Source: Acanthococcus lagerstroemiae
Lineage: Eukaryota; Arthropoda; Insecta; Hemiptera; Eriococcidae
Assembly (NCBI GenBank): GCA_031841125.1
Contig: CM063114.1
Span: 9,982,001-10,046,000, forward strand
DNA: 64,000 nucleotides
Reading direction: 5' to 3'
Part shown: piece by piece, positions 1 through 11,729 of the stretch
Layout of the letters: every line of letters starts with the position of its first letter
Position numbering within the stretch: position 1 is the first letter of the stretch
The notes under the pieces: model-generated
Database searches by the model: none
Told to the model about the DNA's origin: nothing
The model's input: only the letters and a program-made list of their open reading frames with translations
Translations under genes and position numbers: made by a program

Positions 1-1030
1 CCAACGACAGCGTGGAAACAAATGGCCTTATCGATAAAAGAACTGAATTAAGCAGCAAAGACAACCTGACTCAGAGGGACCAAATAGAATTGTGCAAAAT
101 TAAGAAATTAATTAAAAGAAGAATTAGAAGGGATATAAGAGAGTATGACCAGGAAATTATTGCAAAAATATTGGAGGAAAGTGGATTAAGCAAGAAGACG
201 CGTAAGGCTCTGATGAATGGAAAAAATTTGCTCCCAGCTATCAAAGCAGAAAATTCCAAAATTAAGCTGTATGGGAGGGAGAAGATAATTAAAGAGGCCA
301 CTGAATTTTTCAAGGAACTTTACTCAAGCGAAAACAACAGGGAAGCAAAAGAAGTTGGGGTAACCTTGGGGAGAACAACATAAGGAACCAAAAAAGAGAA
401 AACTGGACGAAGGAAGGAGAGAAGAGGAAAATACACCAAGTTTTCTGAGAGAAGAAGTTTGGAAAGTCCGATAGTAACAGCAAAAGAGGGTTAAGTCACT
501 GGGCCGGATGAAACGGCGAATGAGATATTGAGAATCCTAGCAAATGCTATTGCGCCATTTATGGTAGAACTTTTCAACAGAGTGGTCAAAACAGGCTTTA
601 CACCGAAACAATGGCACCAAACTGAAATAATATTGCTACATAAAAAAGGCGATAGAAGCGAGCTAAATAATTATAGGCCGATAAGCCTGACTTCGAATAT
701 GAGCAAAATTTTCGGTAAAATAGTGAAAAATAGAATAATCGGAATTTTGGACTGGAATCAACCAAGGGAGCAAGCCGGGTTCAGGAAAAGGGGTATTCAA
801 CAATTGACCACATTTTCACCGTGAATCAGATTTTGGAAACAACAAGAGAATATAACGTACCATTGGGACTCATGTTTATTGATTATAACAAAGCATTCGA
901 TTGGGTTCATCATTGGGCGGTGTGGGATGCGTTATCTAAGCTGGAGGTGAACAACGATAATATAAGAGTACTCAGAAGATGGTTCAGCGTGTTTGCTCAG
1001 TCAATACAGTTTTGTATGAGGTCTCATTGT
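1..1030 (+). mobile_element. RTE-like LINE fragment: endonuclease-RT linker and N-terminal half of reverse transcriptase
   Basis: LINE reverse transcriptases copy their own RNA at a nicked target. The frame at 12-383 matches the basic linker that follows the APE endonuclease in RTE-type LINEs (RKALMNGK, then REKIIKEATEFFKELYSS). After a frameshift, 528-824 encodes RT motifs HKKGDRSELNNYRPISLTS and EQAGFRKR. A second frameshift near 815 leads to 821-1010 with the first catalytic motif, FIDYNKAFD. Similarity fades after about 1010, so the QGDPLSP, FADD and C-terminal parts are absent. The element is open at the left window edge. At least two frameshifts and the truncation make it a dead copy. 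Assignment to the RTE/BovB-like group rests on remembered motif style and is moderately sure; that it is a LINE is secure. Confidence 0.88.
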
Positions 1031-3390
1031 TACAGTTTTTTTGGGTTAAAAAGGAGGGGGACAACTTCACGCTATCCTTCGGCTCCAGCGCCACTGGACC
1101 AGATCCAAAATAAAATGCGATGATTGGAATTAGCGATAAAAGCCCCTATCTGACTTGCATATTCGTTGAAGTTGATTCGACGTAACCTATTATTTTCTGT
1201 CATTAAAAGCTTCAGACCAGGGATGGGGCTTAAATACCTCTTTCATACTCCACGTGTGCTTTTCATTCGCCTTTCTCGCTTCAACCTGAGTATTTTTCGC
1301 AGATTAATTCGTTCAGGATTCGCACACAGCATACATTCATTTAGTCTTCATTACAACGCGAACATGTGAACCGAATTCGTAACGAGCTGTTGGCGCGGAG
1401 GAATTACAATTAAATTCATTGCTTGAGAAAATGAAACAGAAGGAATGATTAAGCAAATGAGAGGAGCGTTGGAGAGGAAAAGATTGGCCCAACAGACCGT
1501 CACACTGGCTGCAGTTGACGACGGATTAACGGCGAACTGCTTATGCAATTTTATTAACGTGGATGTGTTCTCAGTTCACTTGAAAAAAAAAGTAGGGGTG
1601 ACGTGTACTTTCAGTCGGCATTGGCAGTTATAAAGTGCGTTAATGACGTAGGCTACACTATTTTTATCCTCGTTCTCAATTATTCAGAGACTGGAGGCGT
1701 TCGTGTTCGAGAGGGAGATAACTGTTGTTCAGTTCACATCATCATGAGGCGATAAATAGTGAGGTAGGCGAATGACGGAGCTTTGTTTTCAGTTAAATAC
1801 AAGTAAACTCTGCAGAGTACTAGAGTTGAGGAAGAGACTCTTGGAACCAAATTATTTCGAATCTCCCTCCCCCCACCATAAAAATAAGAAAAAATAAGCT
1901 CGTTGAGAGGAAAACAAGCAAATAAAATTGTACATGGTTCTCTTCTTCCCACTTTTTTTTTCTTTTTCCTTCTTTCCTCTTTCTGTCCCACGTTTTTTTA
2001 CTTCATTTTCTCAGCACGCTCTTCCAATCAGACTTCAGGGACAACGACCCATGTGGTTTCTCATGAAAATCTGTCGCTGAACCTAAGTAATTACCTCATG
2101 GCAATGTATCATAAGGGTCGGGGTACTTGGACTACGATTTTTTCCATTAATTAATTAATACTGAAACTAAATAACGAGTCCAGGGGAGGAAGGGGCTAAT
2201 AACAATTTTGTCATTATTTTCTCTTCTCTCACTCCATTGGTGGAGATGGCGCCTTGCTTCCCTGTATGCAATAACTTCAAATGCGTTTTTTGCTATGATC
2301 GGGCCCCTTTCTCCCTTGTTTGAGTAGTTCACCGAATTCTGCTATTCGAGAGCTTCATATTAGCAATCTTAACTGAATACTGAAGAAAAGTAAAATGCGA
2401 TTAGCCCCTTTCTTTCCTGGACTCTTCAAATATTATTTAAATTATAAAACTTGAATTTTCTTTATAGAAAATAAAGTCTGTAATATTCAACTGATATTTT
2501 CATATTTAAATTCATAAATGAATGTTCATAAGGGACATTTACAACCTTGCAATCAACTCCTAAAAGAAAATGAACACGCAGTAGAAAAGTAACTCAGCAG
2601 CTGATCAGTGATCAGCCGGGAAATCAAAAATATTCTTGTTTAGTTTCTCTTTTGCATCCAAAAATGAAGATTATTGAAAAATTATGCCTTTCATGAGCCA
2701 CTGATTTAACGCACCGAATTCGAAATACGTATGTTTTTGCATATTCAGACATGAATGCATAATATGTTCGCACCCTTAAACATGAATGGGTATTTGTATT
2801 CATATTTCAACGTAGGAATACAATATTTAATTGTACTGTATTCGCTGTTCCACGAGTACAGAAATTTCCAGAATTACTTCAAGATTAAAACTCAGTTCGA
2901 ATTGAAAAAAAAAAAAATCAAGGCCACTGTAGAGAAACTCTGGCAAGACAAAAGAAAAAACAAAAGAAGGCTGAACAGAGCTATGCCTGTCAAAATGATC
3001 GATTATAATCGATAACGAGCCTTCTTAACGATTATCAATTACCAAAACGTTTTATCAGCTTTAATTGATTTTTGCAAAATTAAGAAAATAATGCTGCGAT
3101 AATGTAGCCATACAGCAGTGCAGCTGCAGCTCAGACTTTGGATTGCTTGAAAAGTGAAGCTGTGATAGAACATTAATCATTTTTGTTACTGAAAAAAACT
3201 TACTTTTCCATTCTCTGGCGAGGAAATAGTTAAACATAAAAAATGTTTCGGTTGAGAGGATGATTAAGAATTTAGTGGGAATTATTTTTCATGTTCTAAA
3301 ATGCTCATGCCCTACCCACAAAGTTCTCACTTATCGAGAAAAAAATAACAATATAAATATTTGAATTTCAGTTTTGATTCTAATTGATTA
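1031..3390. other. Unassigned AT-rich non-coding stretch
   Basis: No open frame here shows a recognisable motif or looks coding. A polypyrimidine run lies at about 1946-1985. Base composition drifts to strongly AT-rich after 2350. I see no tRNA, TIR pair or long repeat. Confidence 0.5.
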
Positions 3391-4057
3391 CAGGGTATCT
3401 ACAAAAATTGAAAAGTAAAAATGAAGTACTTTTTCAGGACTTTTTGCAGGACTGTAATCGGCATATTTTCTATCTTTTCCTCGATTGTGCAACTTTTTCT
3501 TCCAATTGTTTTATCCCCTGTACCCATCCTTCACTTTTGCTCCCCAACTTCCCTCCTCCTCCTGCGCTACACGTTTTAATTAACTATCAGAGGAATCGCA
3601 AAAAATTTATTTTTTTAGTATTTCTCTCAAAAATGAAGAACTTTTCAAATAAATTAAATTAAATAAAAAAAACTGCTTTCGCGAAGCGATCTAAAACAGA
3701 GTGTATAACAAATACGAATTTTCCAAAAGTATGACATTTGTATGACTTTTACACGACCTTCTTTCGGAACATTTTTACGCCGGAACAGAATTTCCACCAG
3801 AAAAAAAATTCAAAAACATGCTGACTGCAAACAAAAACTTTGAAGAAACTTGAATAATAACGAACGAATTATTATAAAAAACACTATTTTTCGATTAAAT
3901 TTCAATTATACCATATTTTGATAAGAAATATAGTGATTGTTCGAGAGTTACCGAATTTGTAAATAATTAGAGGCAGTTGTATGACTTGTATGACTAGTAA
4001 AACCACTGCCTCAATTGCACGACTTTTGTATGACTTGTATGACCGGTAGACACCCTG
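3391..4057. mobile_element. Non-autonomous DNA transposon with CAGGGTRTCTAC terminal inverted repeats
   Basis: The left end reads CAGGGTATCTAC and the right end, reverse complemented, CAGGGTGTCTAC: 11 of 12 positions match. TA lies directly outside both ends, which would fit a TA target duplication. The interior is AT-rich with short repeats of the type ATGACTTGTATGAC at 3980-4045 and carries no transposase. The ends are the best evidence; superfamily is not assigned. Confidence 0.62.
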
Positions 4058-5738
4058 TAAAACCTAAAAACGTAAGTCTTACTAAAAAAATGAACGGACT
4101 ACAGAGACTAAAAAATAAGGAAGAGACTAAAGAATCTAAGAAGTCTGTTAAGACTAAGAGGACTCGAAAAAGTAAAAAGACAAAAATACAAACTGAAAAA
4201 GTTAAAAATACCAAAAATACCGAGAAGACTCAGAAAACTTGAGAGAAAAAAGTTGAAATACCTACTATTACGAGTGGGGTGGGGAGATCCAAAAAATGAC
4301 AGAAAGATCAAAAAGACAAAGATGACCACTAAAACGGAAAATACAGTAAAAAACAGAAAAATGAAAATATTAAAAAGGCTGAAAAAACTGAAGAGTAAGA
4401 ACACCCAATTGATGAAAAAGATAATCACAAAGCTTGATTCCCATCCCCCCCCCTCTAAAATAAAGTTCCATGACTTTTCCTCCCTAACTCCCCAGAAACG
4501 TTTCAGAACGGTCCAAAGCGAACTTTCAAAAAATAATAGCTTCTCTTTCAATTTTTATTGTAGGATAACACATGAGAGTACACTTTTGGAAGCCCTCTTA
4601 TGCATTATGTTTTTTCCAGAAATATTTCCTCATATCTCAAACTTTTCCTTAACCTTTACAGACTTTCAAAATTCCCTGACTTTCCCAGACCCTTTTTAAT
4701 TTTTTCAGAATTGAGCACCCTGCAAAACCTGATGACACAAACAGCCCAAGGAGGCATTTTTGTGACTTTAGTGAGAGGGGCTAGACACAATTTTGTCTAC
4801 AATCCCAGGGGTGGCGCATTTTTCTCTCCAAAATACTGCCTCGAGTAAGACTTCTTATTAATTAGGCGGCAGGGAGGGGGTAAAATTGAAGGAAATTCCT
4901 GCTCTATGGAGAAAGAAATGAAAATGCTTAAGTAGACAAAAAAAAAAAGCCACTAGAACTAAACAGACTGAAAAAATTACTAAACCACTAAAATAACTGG
5001 AGAAAATGTGAAGACTCGATGTATTTTGGAAAGTAAAAAAGATAACTACTACTCATTGGACAAGGGAATATAAGAACTAAGTAGACAGAAAATACTGAAA
5101 ACACAAAGGCGATTGAAAAGGCGAAAAGAGTAATAGACAGTAAAAATCACAAAATTATTCGCAGCAGTGCCGGGCTGAGAGACTTAGTCGCCTTAGACTA
5201 AACAATTTTTGCCGCCTTGTATTTCACACACACAAAAAATTGTACTTACTAACATTTTTGAAAAATTTACCGTCCTCGGAAATTTGTCCCTCCAGGGAAA
5301 TACGACGCTAATTTACAAGACAAAAAGAAAAAAAGAAAGACCGCAGCAAGTTGAAAAGTACAAAAATGACAATAGGCACCCATTTATATTAGAATAAAAT
5401 GAAGAGATCGAGATAACTGGAGAAGACCGAAAAAACTCAGAAAACTGAAATACTGACACAACTCGAAAAACTAAACAGACTGGAAAAAACTAAAACATAA
5501 AGAAACCTTGACTTATTGGAGGTAGAAGGGGCAAATACTAAAAAGAGCTTTGAAAAGAAAACGGAAGAAATTAAAATGACTGAATAGACTAAGAATAAGA
5601 AAAATGATCAAATTACAAAAAGAACTTTGAAGACTGAAAAAATGAAAAAGAAGGAATATACTGGAAAAATCATACACAGAAGAAAACTAAGAAGAAGCTG
5701 AGAAAATTAAGAAAGCTGAAAATCGGTAGAAAACTAAA
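4058..5738 (+). repeat. Degenerate purine-rich repeat built on ACTAAAAAGACTGAAAA-like units
   Basis: The plus strand is overwhelmingly A and G, with C and T mostly confined to recurring ACT triplets (gactaaaaag, gactgaaaa). This gives Lys/Thr-rich low-complexity frames such as 4015-4242, which I regard as non-coding. The unit is too diverged to give one fixed period by eye. It is interrupted at 4440-4735 by a different repeat and around 5160-5400 by ordinary sequence. Confidence 0.6.
4440..4735 (+). mobile_element. Partial copy related to the 3391-4057 element family
   Basis: The right end here (caccctgcaaaacctgatg) resembles the right end and flank of the element at 3391-4057 (caccctgtaaaacctaaaa). 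The interior holds the short motifs TTCCATGACTTTTCC and ATTCCCTGACTTTCCC. The left end is not defined, so it is called a fragment. Confidence 0.4.
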
Positions 5739-5885
5739 TCAGTCTCTTGGTGTATGTCTTTTCACTTCTTAGTCTTCGCAGTATTTGTCTTCAAAGTTTT
5801 TAGTACCTATTCTTAGTTACCTTGCTTTTCATAGTCTTTTCAATATTCTTCAATCTTCCTCATACTTTCAGTCTTTCTAGCAAGA
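5739..5885 (-). repeat. Pyrimidine-rich mirror of the preceding repeat
   Basis: From about 5740 the strand bias flips: the plus strand now reads agtctt, gtcttcaaag and ctttcagtctttc. These are reverse complements of the AAGACT/GACTGAAA units upstream. It looks like the same degenerate repeat in inverted orientation. Confidence 0.5.
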
Positions 5886-8440
5886 CTGTAGCTGTAAGGG
5901 CCCTGGGCAAGCAGTCCAATCCCTAATAACTCGCAATTTCTAAGAGTTAGTAAACTGAAAAATTATAGCTGGTGGAAAAGCTCCTCTTCAATAGTTTGAA
6001 TTCCTTCAAGAGTAGGTCAACTGAGTAGCTGCATTTGGAAACAGCAAATATTCAAAATGTTGCAAGCGCTTTTTTGTTGTCCGGCGGTCATAAAATTTTA
6101 GTTTTCAGCAGGCAAAATTCAAAATTTGTAAAAGTCGCATCATTGCATCTTTGCTGCTTAGTGTTTTCAACATTTTTAGATGTATATTGCAAACGAATAT
6201 TAGGTGCCTGCCTTTGTAATGATACAGGAGAATGATGACAGGGTAAAAGGTTGTGGAAAATAGCCTGGTAAGTCTGAAAACATTTGAGGAGTTATCTGTC
6301 AAAAGGGCCCTTCTGATAGATAACTCCTCATTTTCTTTTAGAAGATCGTGGTGCACCACTTACCCAGCTAATGGAGCAATTGGGACAAACACGTCGCAGT
6401 TTTGAAATTATCTGTTTGATCTAAAACTCACATCATATCGCTCATCCTTGATAATGGGTCACATCCAGGTACTTCTTATGGTCTTGGCATGTTGGACAGT
6501 ATCTTCATGGGTATCTTCATGGAGATCAGCGATTGACCTTCAATGGTGTCTATCTTCAATGGTTCTACAGTTTTTCTGGAAAATTCTCCTTCCCCACTCT
6601 TGTTCTTTCGTATTCTCCGTCTCCACCAGAATACGGGAGGATACTCGCGACAGATGAGAGAACGTATTAATGTAAAATCCTGATGAGAGACTGTATCTAA
6701 TGCAACATCTTCTATTCAGTTCATAAAACCATTCGAACTAACTTCGGGCCCGACAATTCAAAACGAATTCCAACCAACCCGAATAGCTTACATCGATGCA
6801 GAAAATCTCATTAGCTGAAAGAGGAGAATCATCATATTCGTGAACCGCGCGACCAATCTAATTTTCCGACGAATTCGCTCGAGTAAATTGTCAACGAAAT
6901 CTATTCGGTTCTCCGGGCCACGTGTAAGACGAGCTCTTTAAAAATTCATTTTCAACGAACTCCAACCACGACGCAGGAGAGAGGCGGCGAAAGTTATAAG
7001 AGATAGAAAAAGTTTCCTCTGAAAATAGGTGCATATGTGTAACCAAAGTTATCTCTTCTTCATTCTATAGGCACATAAATGTTGATTTCGCGTCGCTGTC
7101 TTCCATATTACTCGAATCGAGTGAAACACGCACTAGAATCCTTTTTCCTGCCGATTTGCCGTCGACCTATTCGCATTCCTTACAGAGAGTAATATTAGTA
7201 AAGCATATTTTTCTTGTGGTACGCATGCGAGCAAAAGAAAAAGGAAGAAATATTTCGGAGATCGGCGTACATCCGCGAAAACGAAAACGGTTCACCGTTA
7301 GCTAATCTTTACTTCCATCTTTCTTTCTTTTGTACGTAACGAATACCCCGAAGTGGAAAATGTTTTCGCCAAATGCTTTTCTGCAGAGCGGGAAATTTTC
7401 ATGCGTTCGCCGAATTTCGGGCGCCAATTCGGGCTGAACACGTTTCGAAGGGACATATCGCTGACGCGATATAAAAAAGCGAAAACGCATTTGGATGAGA
7501 GCCTGAGGCACTCGGCGTTCATTAGGTGAATAAGAATTATCAATTAACCCACACCGGAGTCGGGATAACCGGGGGGAGAAGACCAATTCTTAACGTTGAA
7601 AACACGCTTGGAAATGTATAAAAATGTACACCAGAACTGTGCAAGTTTAAATTCATGAACGGTGCTCACTCGATCAGAGTTTCATGTTTCCAGTGAACAG
7701 AACGAAAAAAAACGTTCTTTTTTCTTGATAGCCGTTATTGTGGCTGCTTTCTAGTACTATACACAGAAGATGTCACCTTAGCCTTCTATTCTCAGTCACG
7801 AATATCATGATGAAATTCTGTTGAAAAAGTACCAGAAAGATTGCACATCTCAGCTCCTTAAAAGGAAAGGTAGGCAAAGATACCTACACATCCGCGGAAT
7901 AAGTTGCCTGTTAGCCCCGTTGACGGAGGTGAAACACCCTCTATACATCCTTTATACATGTAAACTTGTAAGTTTAACAAATCATAATTCATTGCAGTAA
8001 AATACTGAATCGACTCAAAAAGTCTAGAGTCCTGTAGGATTGCAGTACAGCTGTCTGCTCTTGGAAAGATAAGCAAAATTATTCATTCCCGGCTTATATA
8101 CGTTACCTTACTTTTGAAACCATTCACATAGATCATCCGGGCTTAGAATTGAGTTCGGTATAAGAAGAAGCACCCTCATTTGCACGTAAATTCTATACAA
8201 AGGACCAGTCAGAATAGGCTCCTTCAGACCATGATGACTTTCCTGAAGAAGCGCGACTCTAATCAGTCTGTTTTTCAAATGTACAGGATATCATTTTTAT
8301 ATAATCCTATATTTGGCTTGAACTACCCTGCATGAGCATTATAAGCATTTCTGAAAATGAATTTAACATGATGACAGCTTAATGCGCACTCGCAAGACAG
8401 CTAGTTATTGACCCATTCAAGAATAATGATTTGTTTCTAT
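5886..8440. other. Unassigned non-coding stretch
   Basis: No recognisable gene. Overlapping minus-strand frames at 7298-7586 lie in locally GC-richer DNA but match no family I recognise. The only structured element is the palindrome at 6285-6330. The stretch ends where the gypsy 3' LTR begins. Confidence 0.5.
6285..6330. repeat. 46-bp near-perfect palindrome centred on AAGGGCCCTT
   Basis: The 13-base ends TGAGGAGTTATCT and AGATAACTCCTCA are exact reverse complements. The inner 20 bases are also palindromic apart from two mismatched pairs. There is no loop, so the whole 46 bp is one dyad. It could extrude as a cruciform or be the junction left by an inverted duplication. Confidence 0.85.
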
Positions 8441-8708
8441 TGTAACGAGATGTGCACCAAAAAACGCACGAAAACACGTACTAAGAACTTTGAATGTCAC
8501 ACTGATACAAACGCACAAAGACAGTAGCTAGATCACTTTGAGAACGCACAGTTTATCGCATATAAAACTAGACTGTACGGCGACGGCCAGCGGCCTTTAT
8601 ATACCCCGGTGTTATCGGCAAAACTCCTTATTGCTTTTGTTATCAAACTTCTATTCTGCTGCTGGAAACGTGTTGATCTTTCTTTGCTTATCTCGAATAT
8701 TCGCCACA
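8441..8708 (-). repeat. Gypsy copy 1, 3' LTR
   Basis: Element-strand start TGTGGCGAATATTCGAG at 8708, end TTACA at 8441. It is alignable by eye to the LTRs at 11250-11526, 15389-15668 and 23304-23589, sharing the stretch GCCGCTGG...TATATA and the CGTTTTCG end. Confidence 0.92.
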
Positions 8709-8721
8709 CTGTCCCCTCCTT
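8709..8721 (-). promoter_or_regulatory. Polypurine tract
   Basis: Directly next to the 3' LTR the element strand reads AAGGAGGGGACAG. In LTR retrotransposons this RNase H-resistant purine run primes plus-strand synthesis. Position and composition fit. Confidence 0.8.
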
Positions 8722-10060
8722 AAGCCTGGGTGTCCCGGCCAGGCTCCAGATCTTCATGGTCACCATGCCAGACTGCCAAACAATCAAGGTGCACAACTTT
8801 GGATCATCCACCACCAAGCTTCCAAATCCGTTATACAACATTATTGATTCGCTTGAGTATGATGTACGGTCCTTCCCAATGACTCTGTAGCTTTGGGTTC
8901 CGTCCTCTCTTTTGTTGCGGATTGTAAAACGAGACACGGTCCCCAGCCTGAAAGCCGACCTCGTTGGCTTGATGTCGTAGCGAGTCTTCATCCAGTTGCT
9001 GGCAATTCGCAAGTGATTTCGGACCATGCGATGAGTAGAGTCGAGCTTTTTTCTCAGTTGGCTAACAAACTCGTCCACCGGTTGCGGCTGTTGAGGAGGA
9101 GTTCCAAACTCCAGATCGCACGGTAATCGTAACTCCCGGCCAAAGACGATCTTTACACGAGTGTGCTGCGTACTTTCATGGATGGCTGATCTGTAGGCCA
9201 ACAGAAACAACGGGATGTGTTGATCTCAGTCTCTTTGGTGCTCGGCTACAACTTTGGCCAGATATTCTTTGAGCGTCTGGTTGAATCGCTCAACCATGCT
9301 GTTGGATTGCGGATGCAGCGGAGTAGTTCTCGTATTTTGAATTCCCAGAAGCTGAAATACTTCTTCGAATAACTTGGATTCGAAGTTCCGCCCCTGGTCT
9401 GTATGTAGCTCCAGTGGGATACCATAACGTGTGATCCAATTCTCCGTCAGCGTCCTGGCCACGACCTCAGCGTCCTGTGTTGGCATCGGGTATACTTCAG
9501 GCCATTTACTGTAGTAATCGCCTACACACAACACATACTGGTTTCCAGCATCCGAGAGCGGAAATGGTCCTGCAGTATCTATTGCGACCCATTCAAATGG
9601 ATATCCAACGTTGTGTGTACTTCTGCATCCTCCAGCAAGACAGAGTTTGTAGCCCTTTCACTGCCGCACAAGTGGTACAGCGGCGGCACCAGTCTTCCAC
9701 ATCTTCCTTGTACATCGGCCTATAGAAACACTCTTGAATCTTTGCTAGGGTTTTGGTGGTGCCCAGATGCCCTCTGGACACTTGGTCATGTACACCACAT
9801 AGGATTTCTGGAACCTTCTTCCGTGGAATGATGGTCTGCATTCGCACTGTTGTGCCGTCTTCCAACTCCCAAGCGCGCACCAGAAGGTTGTCGCTAATGC
9901 GCAGAGAGTCCCACTGAGCCCACAGAGCTTTCAGCTCTCGTGACTGATCCAAAATTTCCTGCCACAGTGGTCTTTCGCCTGCTTGCTTGGCACGTAGAAT
10001 CTGACCAACGACTTCATCCTCCAGCTGATCTTTCTTCAGTACATTACTAGACTGCAGCAA
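8722..10060 (-). pseudogene. Gypsy integrase (zinc-binding, DDE core and C-terminal domains), frameshifted
   Basis: Integrase inserts the element cDNA into the host genome. Three blocks are visible on the minus strand. 10060-9593 carries the N-terminal zinc-binding HHCC region (GVHDQVSRGHLG then WCRRCTTC). 9534-9226 is the catalytic core, with VGDYYSKWPEVYP, HTDQGRNFES and NSMVERFNQTLKEYL. The Asp of HTDQG and the Glu of MVERF are 35 residues apart, the expected DD35E spacing. 9210-8722 is the C-terminal domain with a GPY/F-like stretch (FRLGTVSRF). The first frame stops near 9590, around where the first catalytic Asp region should lie, and another break occurs near 9220. The protein is therefore not made in one piece. 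Full-length gypsy integrases run about 400-450 residues, so little sequence is missing. Confidence 0.92.
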
Positions 10061-10618
10061 TACCCGCTTAACGGACGCAAGTTCCTTGTTCTCCTGTCCC
10101 TGACAAAACCAACAGTCTGCTGGGCATGGTCGGCTTGACAGTCCGTCCTCATTTCCATGGTTCTTGCCTTTCCGGAACTGTATCCCGCAGGAATACTCCT
10201 GTAGTTGCTGAAGCCACCTTTAAATCTGTCCCTCGGGATATTTGAAGGACAGGAGCCACTGTAACGCCGAATGATCAGTCCAGAGAATAAATTTCTGGCC
10301 ATACAGATACTTGTGGAATTGGTGCAAAGTTTTAATCAGAGCGAGGAGATCTCTCCTAGTGACACAGTAGTTCCACTCAGGCAGCAAAAGGGATTTGCTG
10401 TAGTAAGCAATGACGCGCTCATTCCCATCTTCCAGCTAGGCGGGTACACCTCCAATGGCTGTGTCAGTGGCGTCTGTGTCAACAATGAATGGCTGCTCCG
10501 GCTTTGGAAAAGCAAAGACTGAAGCTGTACACAACAGCTTCTTCAATTTCTCAAAGCTTTCTGTGCACTTGTCTGTCCAGATAAATTCCCTGCGATCTTC
10601 TGTTAGCTGATGCAATGG
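10061..10618 (-). pseudogene. Gypsy RNase H domain, frameshifted
   Basis: RNase H degrades the RNA of the RNA/DNA hybrid during reverse transcription. In the minus strand near 10490-10440 the reading IVDTDATDTAIGGV is the usual N-terminal RNase H motif with its first catalytic Asp. Near 10290-10235 FILWTDHSALQWLLSFKYPE is the later motif with a second Asp. The two motifs are in different frames, so at least one frameshift lies between them. It sits between RT and integrase as expected. Confidence 0.85.
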
Positions 10619-11236
10619 TCAGGCTGTACCAGCAAAGTCTCGGATGTACCTTTGGTAGTAGGAACAGAATCCGAGGAAGCTCCTGGTCTGACGCTTTTCC
10701 ACTGGAACTGGCCACTTTTCCACTGCAGATAGCTTATCTCGGTCTGTCCCGATTCCTCCCTTGGAGATGATGTGGCCCAAAAATCGTGCCTCTTTCTGGG
10801 CCAGGGAACACTTCTTGGGTGACAGCTTCAACCCAGCACTCTGGAACCTGGAGAATACCTGTCTGACCTTATCTAGGTGTTGCTGCAGGGTAGATCCTCC
10901 AAAGATGACCACGAGGTATACTAGGCAGATCTTGCCTAGTAGGCCTCGCAGGACTGCCTCCATCAAATGCTTGAATGTAGCTGGCGCATTACACAGTCCA
11001 AAGGGCATCACTGTGTACTGCCAGAGTCTGGAACCAGTTGAGAAAGCTGTCTTCTCTTTATCCTCTGGATGAAGGACTACTTGGTGGTAACCACTCGTCG
11101 AATCCACTGTTGTATACCACTCACTTCCGCCTAGTAGATCCAGTGTGTCATCAATCCACGGCAATGGGTAACTGTGTGTCCGAGTTACATCATTCAGCCT
11201 ACGATAATCCACACACAACCACGTTGTATCATCCCA
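10619..11236 (-). pseudogene. Gypsy reverse transcriptase lacking the catalytic Asp pair
   Basis: The frame opens inside the LTR and enters RT at WLCVDYRRLNDVTR. It then shows PLPWIDDTLD, motif A (YTTVDSTSGYHQV), motif B (QYTVMPFGLCNAPATF), SPKKC, FLGHIIS and FLGFCSYYQRYI. Motif C, normally YxDD, reads ICLVYLVVIFGG: both Asp residues are absent although the flanks are preserved, with the gap at about 10912-10913. The frame is otherwise open for the whole domain. The N-terminal 30-40 residues of the RT domain are missing because RT is joined directly to the primer-site region. Catalytically dead. Confidence 0.93.
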
Positions 11237-11249
11237 CTTCTGACACCAA
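11234..11249 (-). promoter_or_regulatory. tRNA primer-binding site of gypsy copy 1
   Basis: Immediately inside the 5' LTR the element strand reads TTGGTGTCAGAAGTGG. The TGG start fits the CCA end of a tRNA. The same 16 bases occur at the matching place in copy 2 (15669-15684). I have not identified the tRNA. Confidence 0.8.
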
Positions 11250-11526
11250 TGTAACGAGATTCGCACCGAAAACGCACGAAAACACGTACTAAGAACTTTT
11301 AATGTCACACTAATACAAACACACAAAAACAGTAGCTGGATTGCTTTGAGAACGCACAATTTATCGCATATAAAACTAGACGGTACGGCGACGGCCAGCG
11401 GCCTTTATATACCCCGGCGTTATCGGCGAAACTCCTTATCGCTTTCGTTATCGAACTTCTATTCTGCTGCTCGAAACGTGTCGATTTTTCTTCGCTGATC
11501 TCGAATGTTTGGGATTATTTGCCACA
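11250..11526 (-). repeat. Gypsy copy 1, 5' LTR
   Basis: Starts TGTGGCAAATAATCCC at 11526 and ends in the CGTTACA block at 11250 on the element strand. Similarity to the 3' LTR of the same element is high but not perfect, with several substitutions and small indels, so the insertion is not recent. Confidence 0.93.
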
Positions 11527-11729
11527 CTAACTTAAATTACTATATTGGTCACAGGAATTTCCTTCTCAGTCGAACTATAGGCAGGTTCTCCAAGAGTTGA
11601 AGCGCTAAACTGTTCGTGTGATAATGGATTCGCCTCTTGTACTATACTGCAAATTTAGCTATCACTTCTTTAACGGTTGGTAGGTTGAGATTCTCGTGGA
11701 GACAGTCATCACGTATGTACCATGGCACT

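Larger units (their letters stand above)
8441..11526 (-). mobile_element. Ty3/gypsy LTR retrotransposon, copy 1, gag and protease deleted
   Basis: Reading on the minus strand the order is LTR (11526-11250), primer-binding site, RT, RNase H, integrase, polypurine tract, LTR (8708-8441). That is the pol order of Ty3/gypsy elements. The LTRs are about 277 and 268 bp, with TG...CA ends. Gag and protease, which should lie between the primer site and RT, are absent; RT begins within a few bases of the primer site. Frameshifts and stops interrupt pol. The flanking bases CTAT (8437-8440) and CTAA (11527-11530) could be a decayed target duplication but are not convincing. A sister copy with the missing genes lies at 15389-17790. 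Confidence 0.93.

Noticed and set aside
4108..4699. 147-148 codon frames on both strands
   Set aside because: Lys/Thr- and Phe/Leu-rich translations of a purine-skewed degenerate repeat; no domain and no start context.
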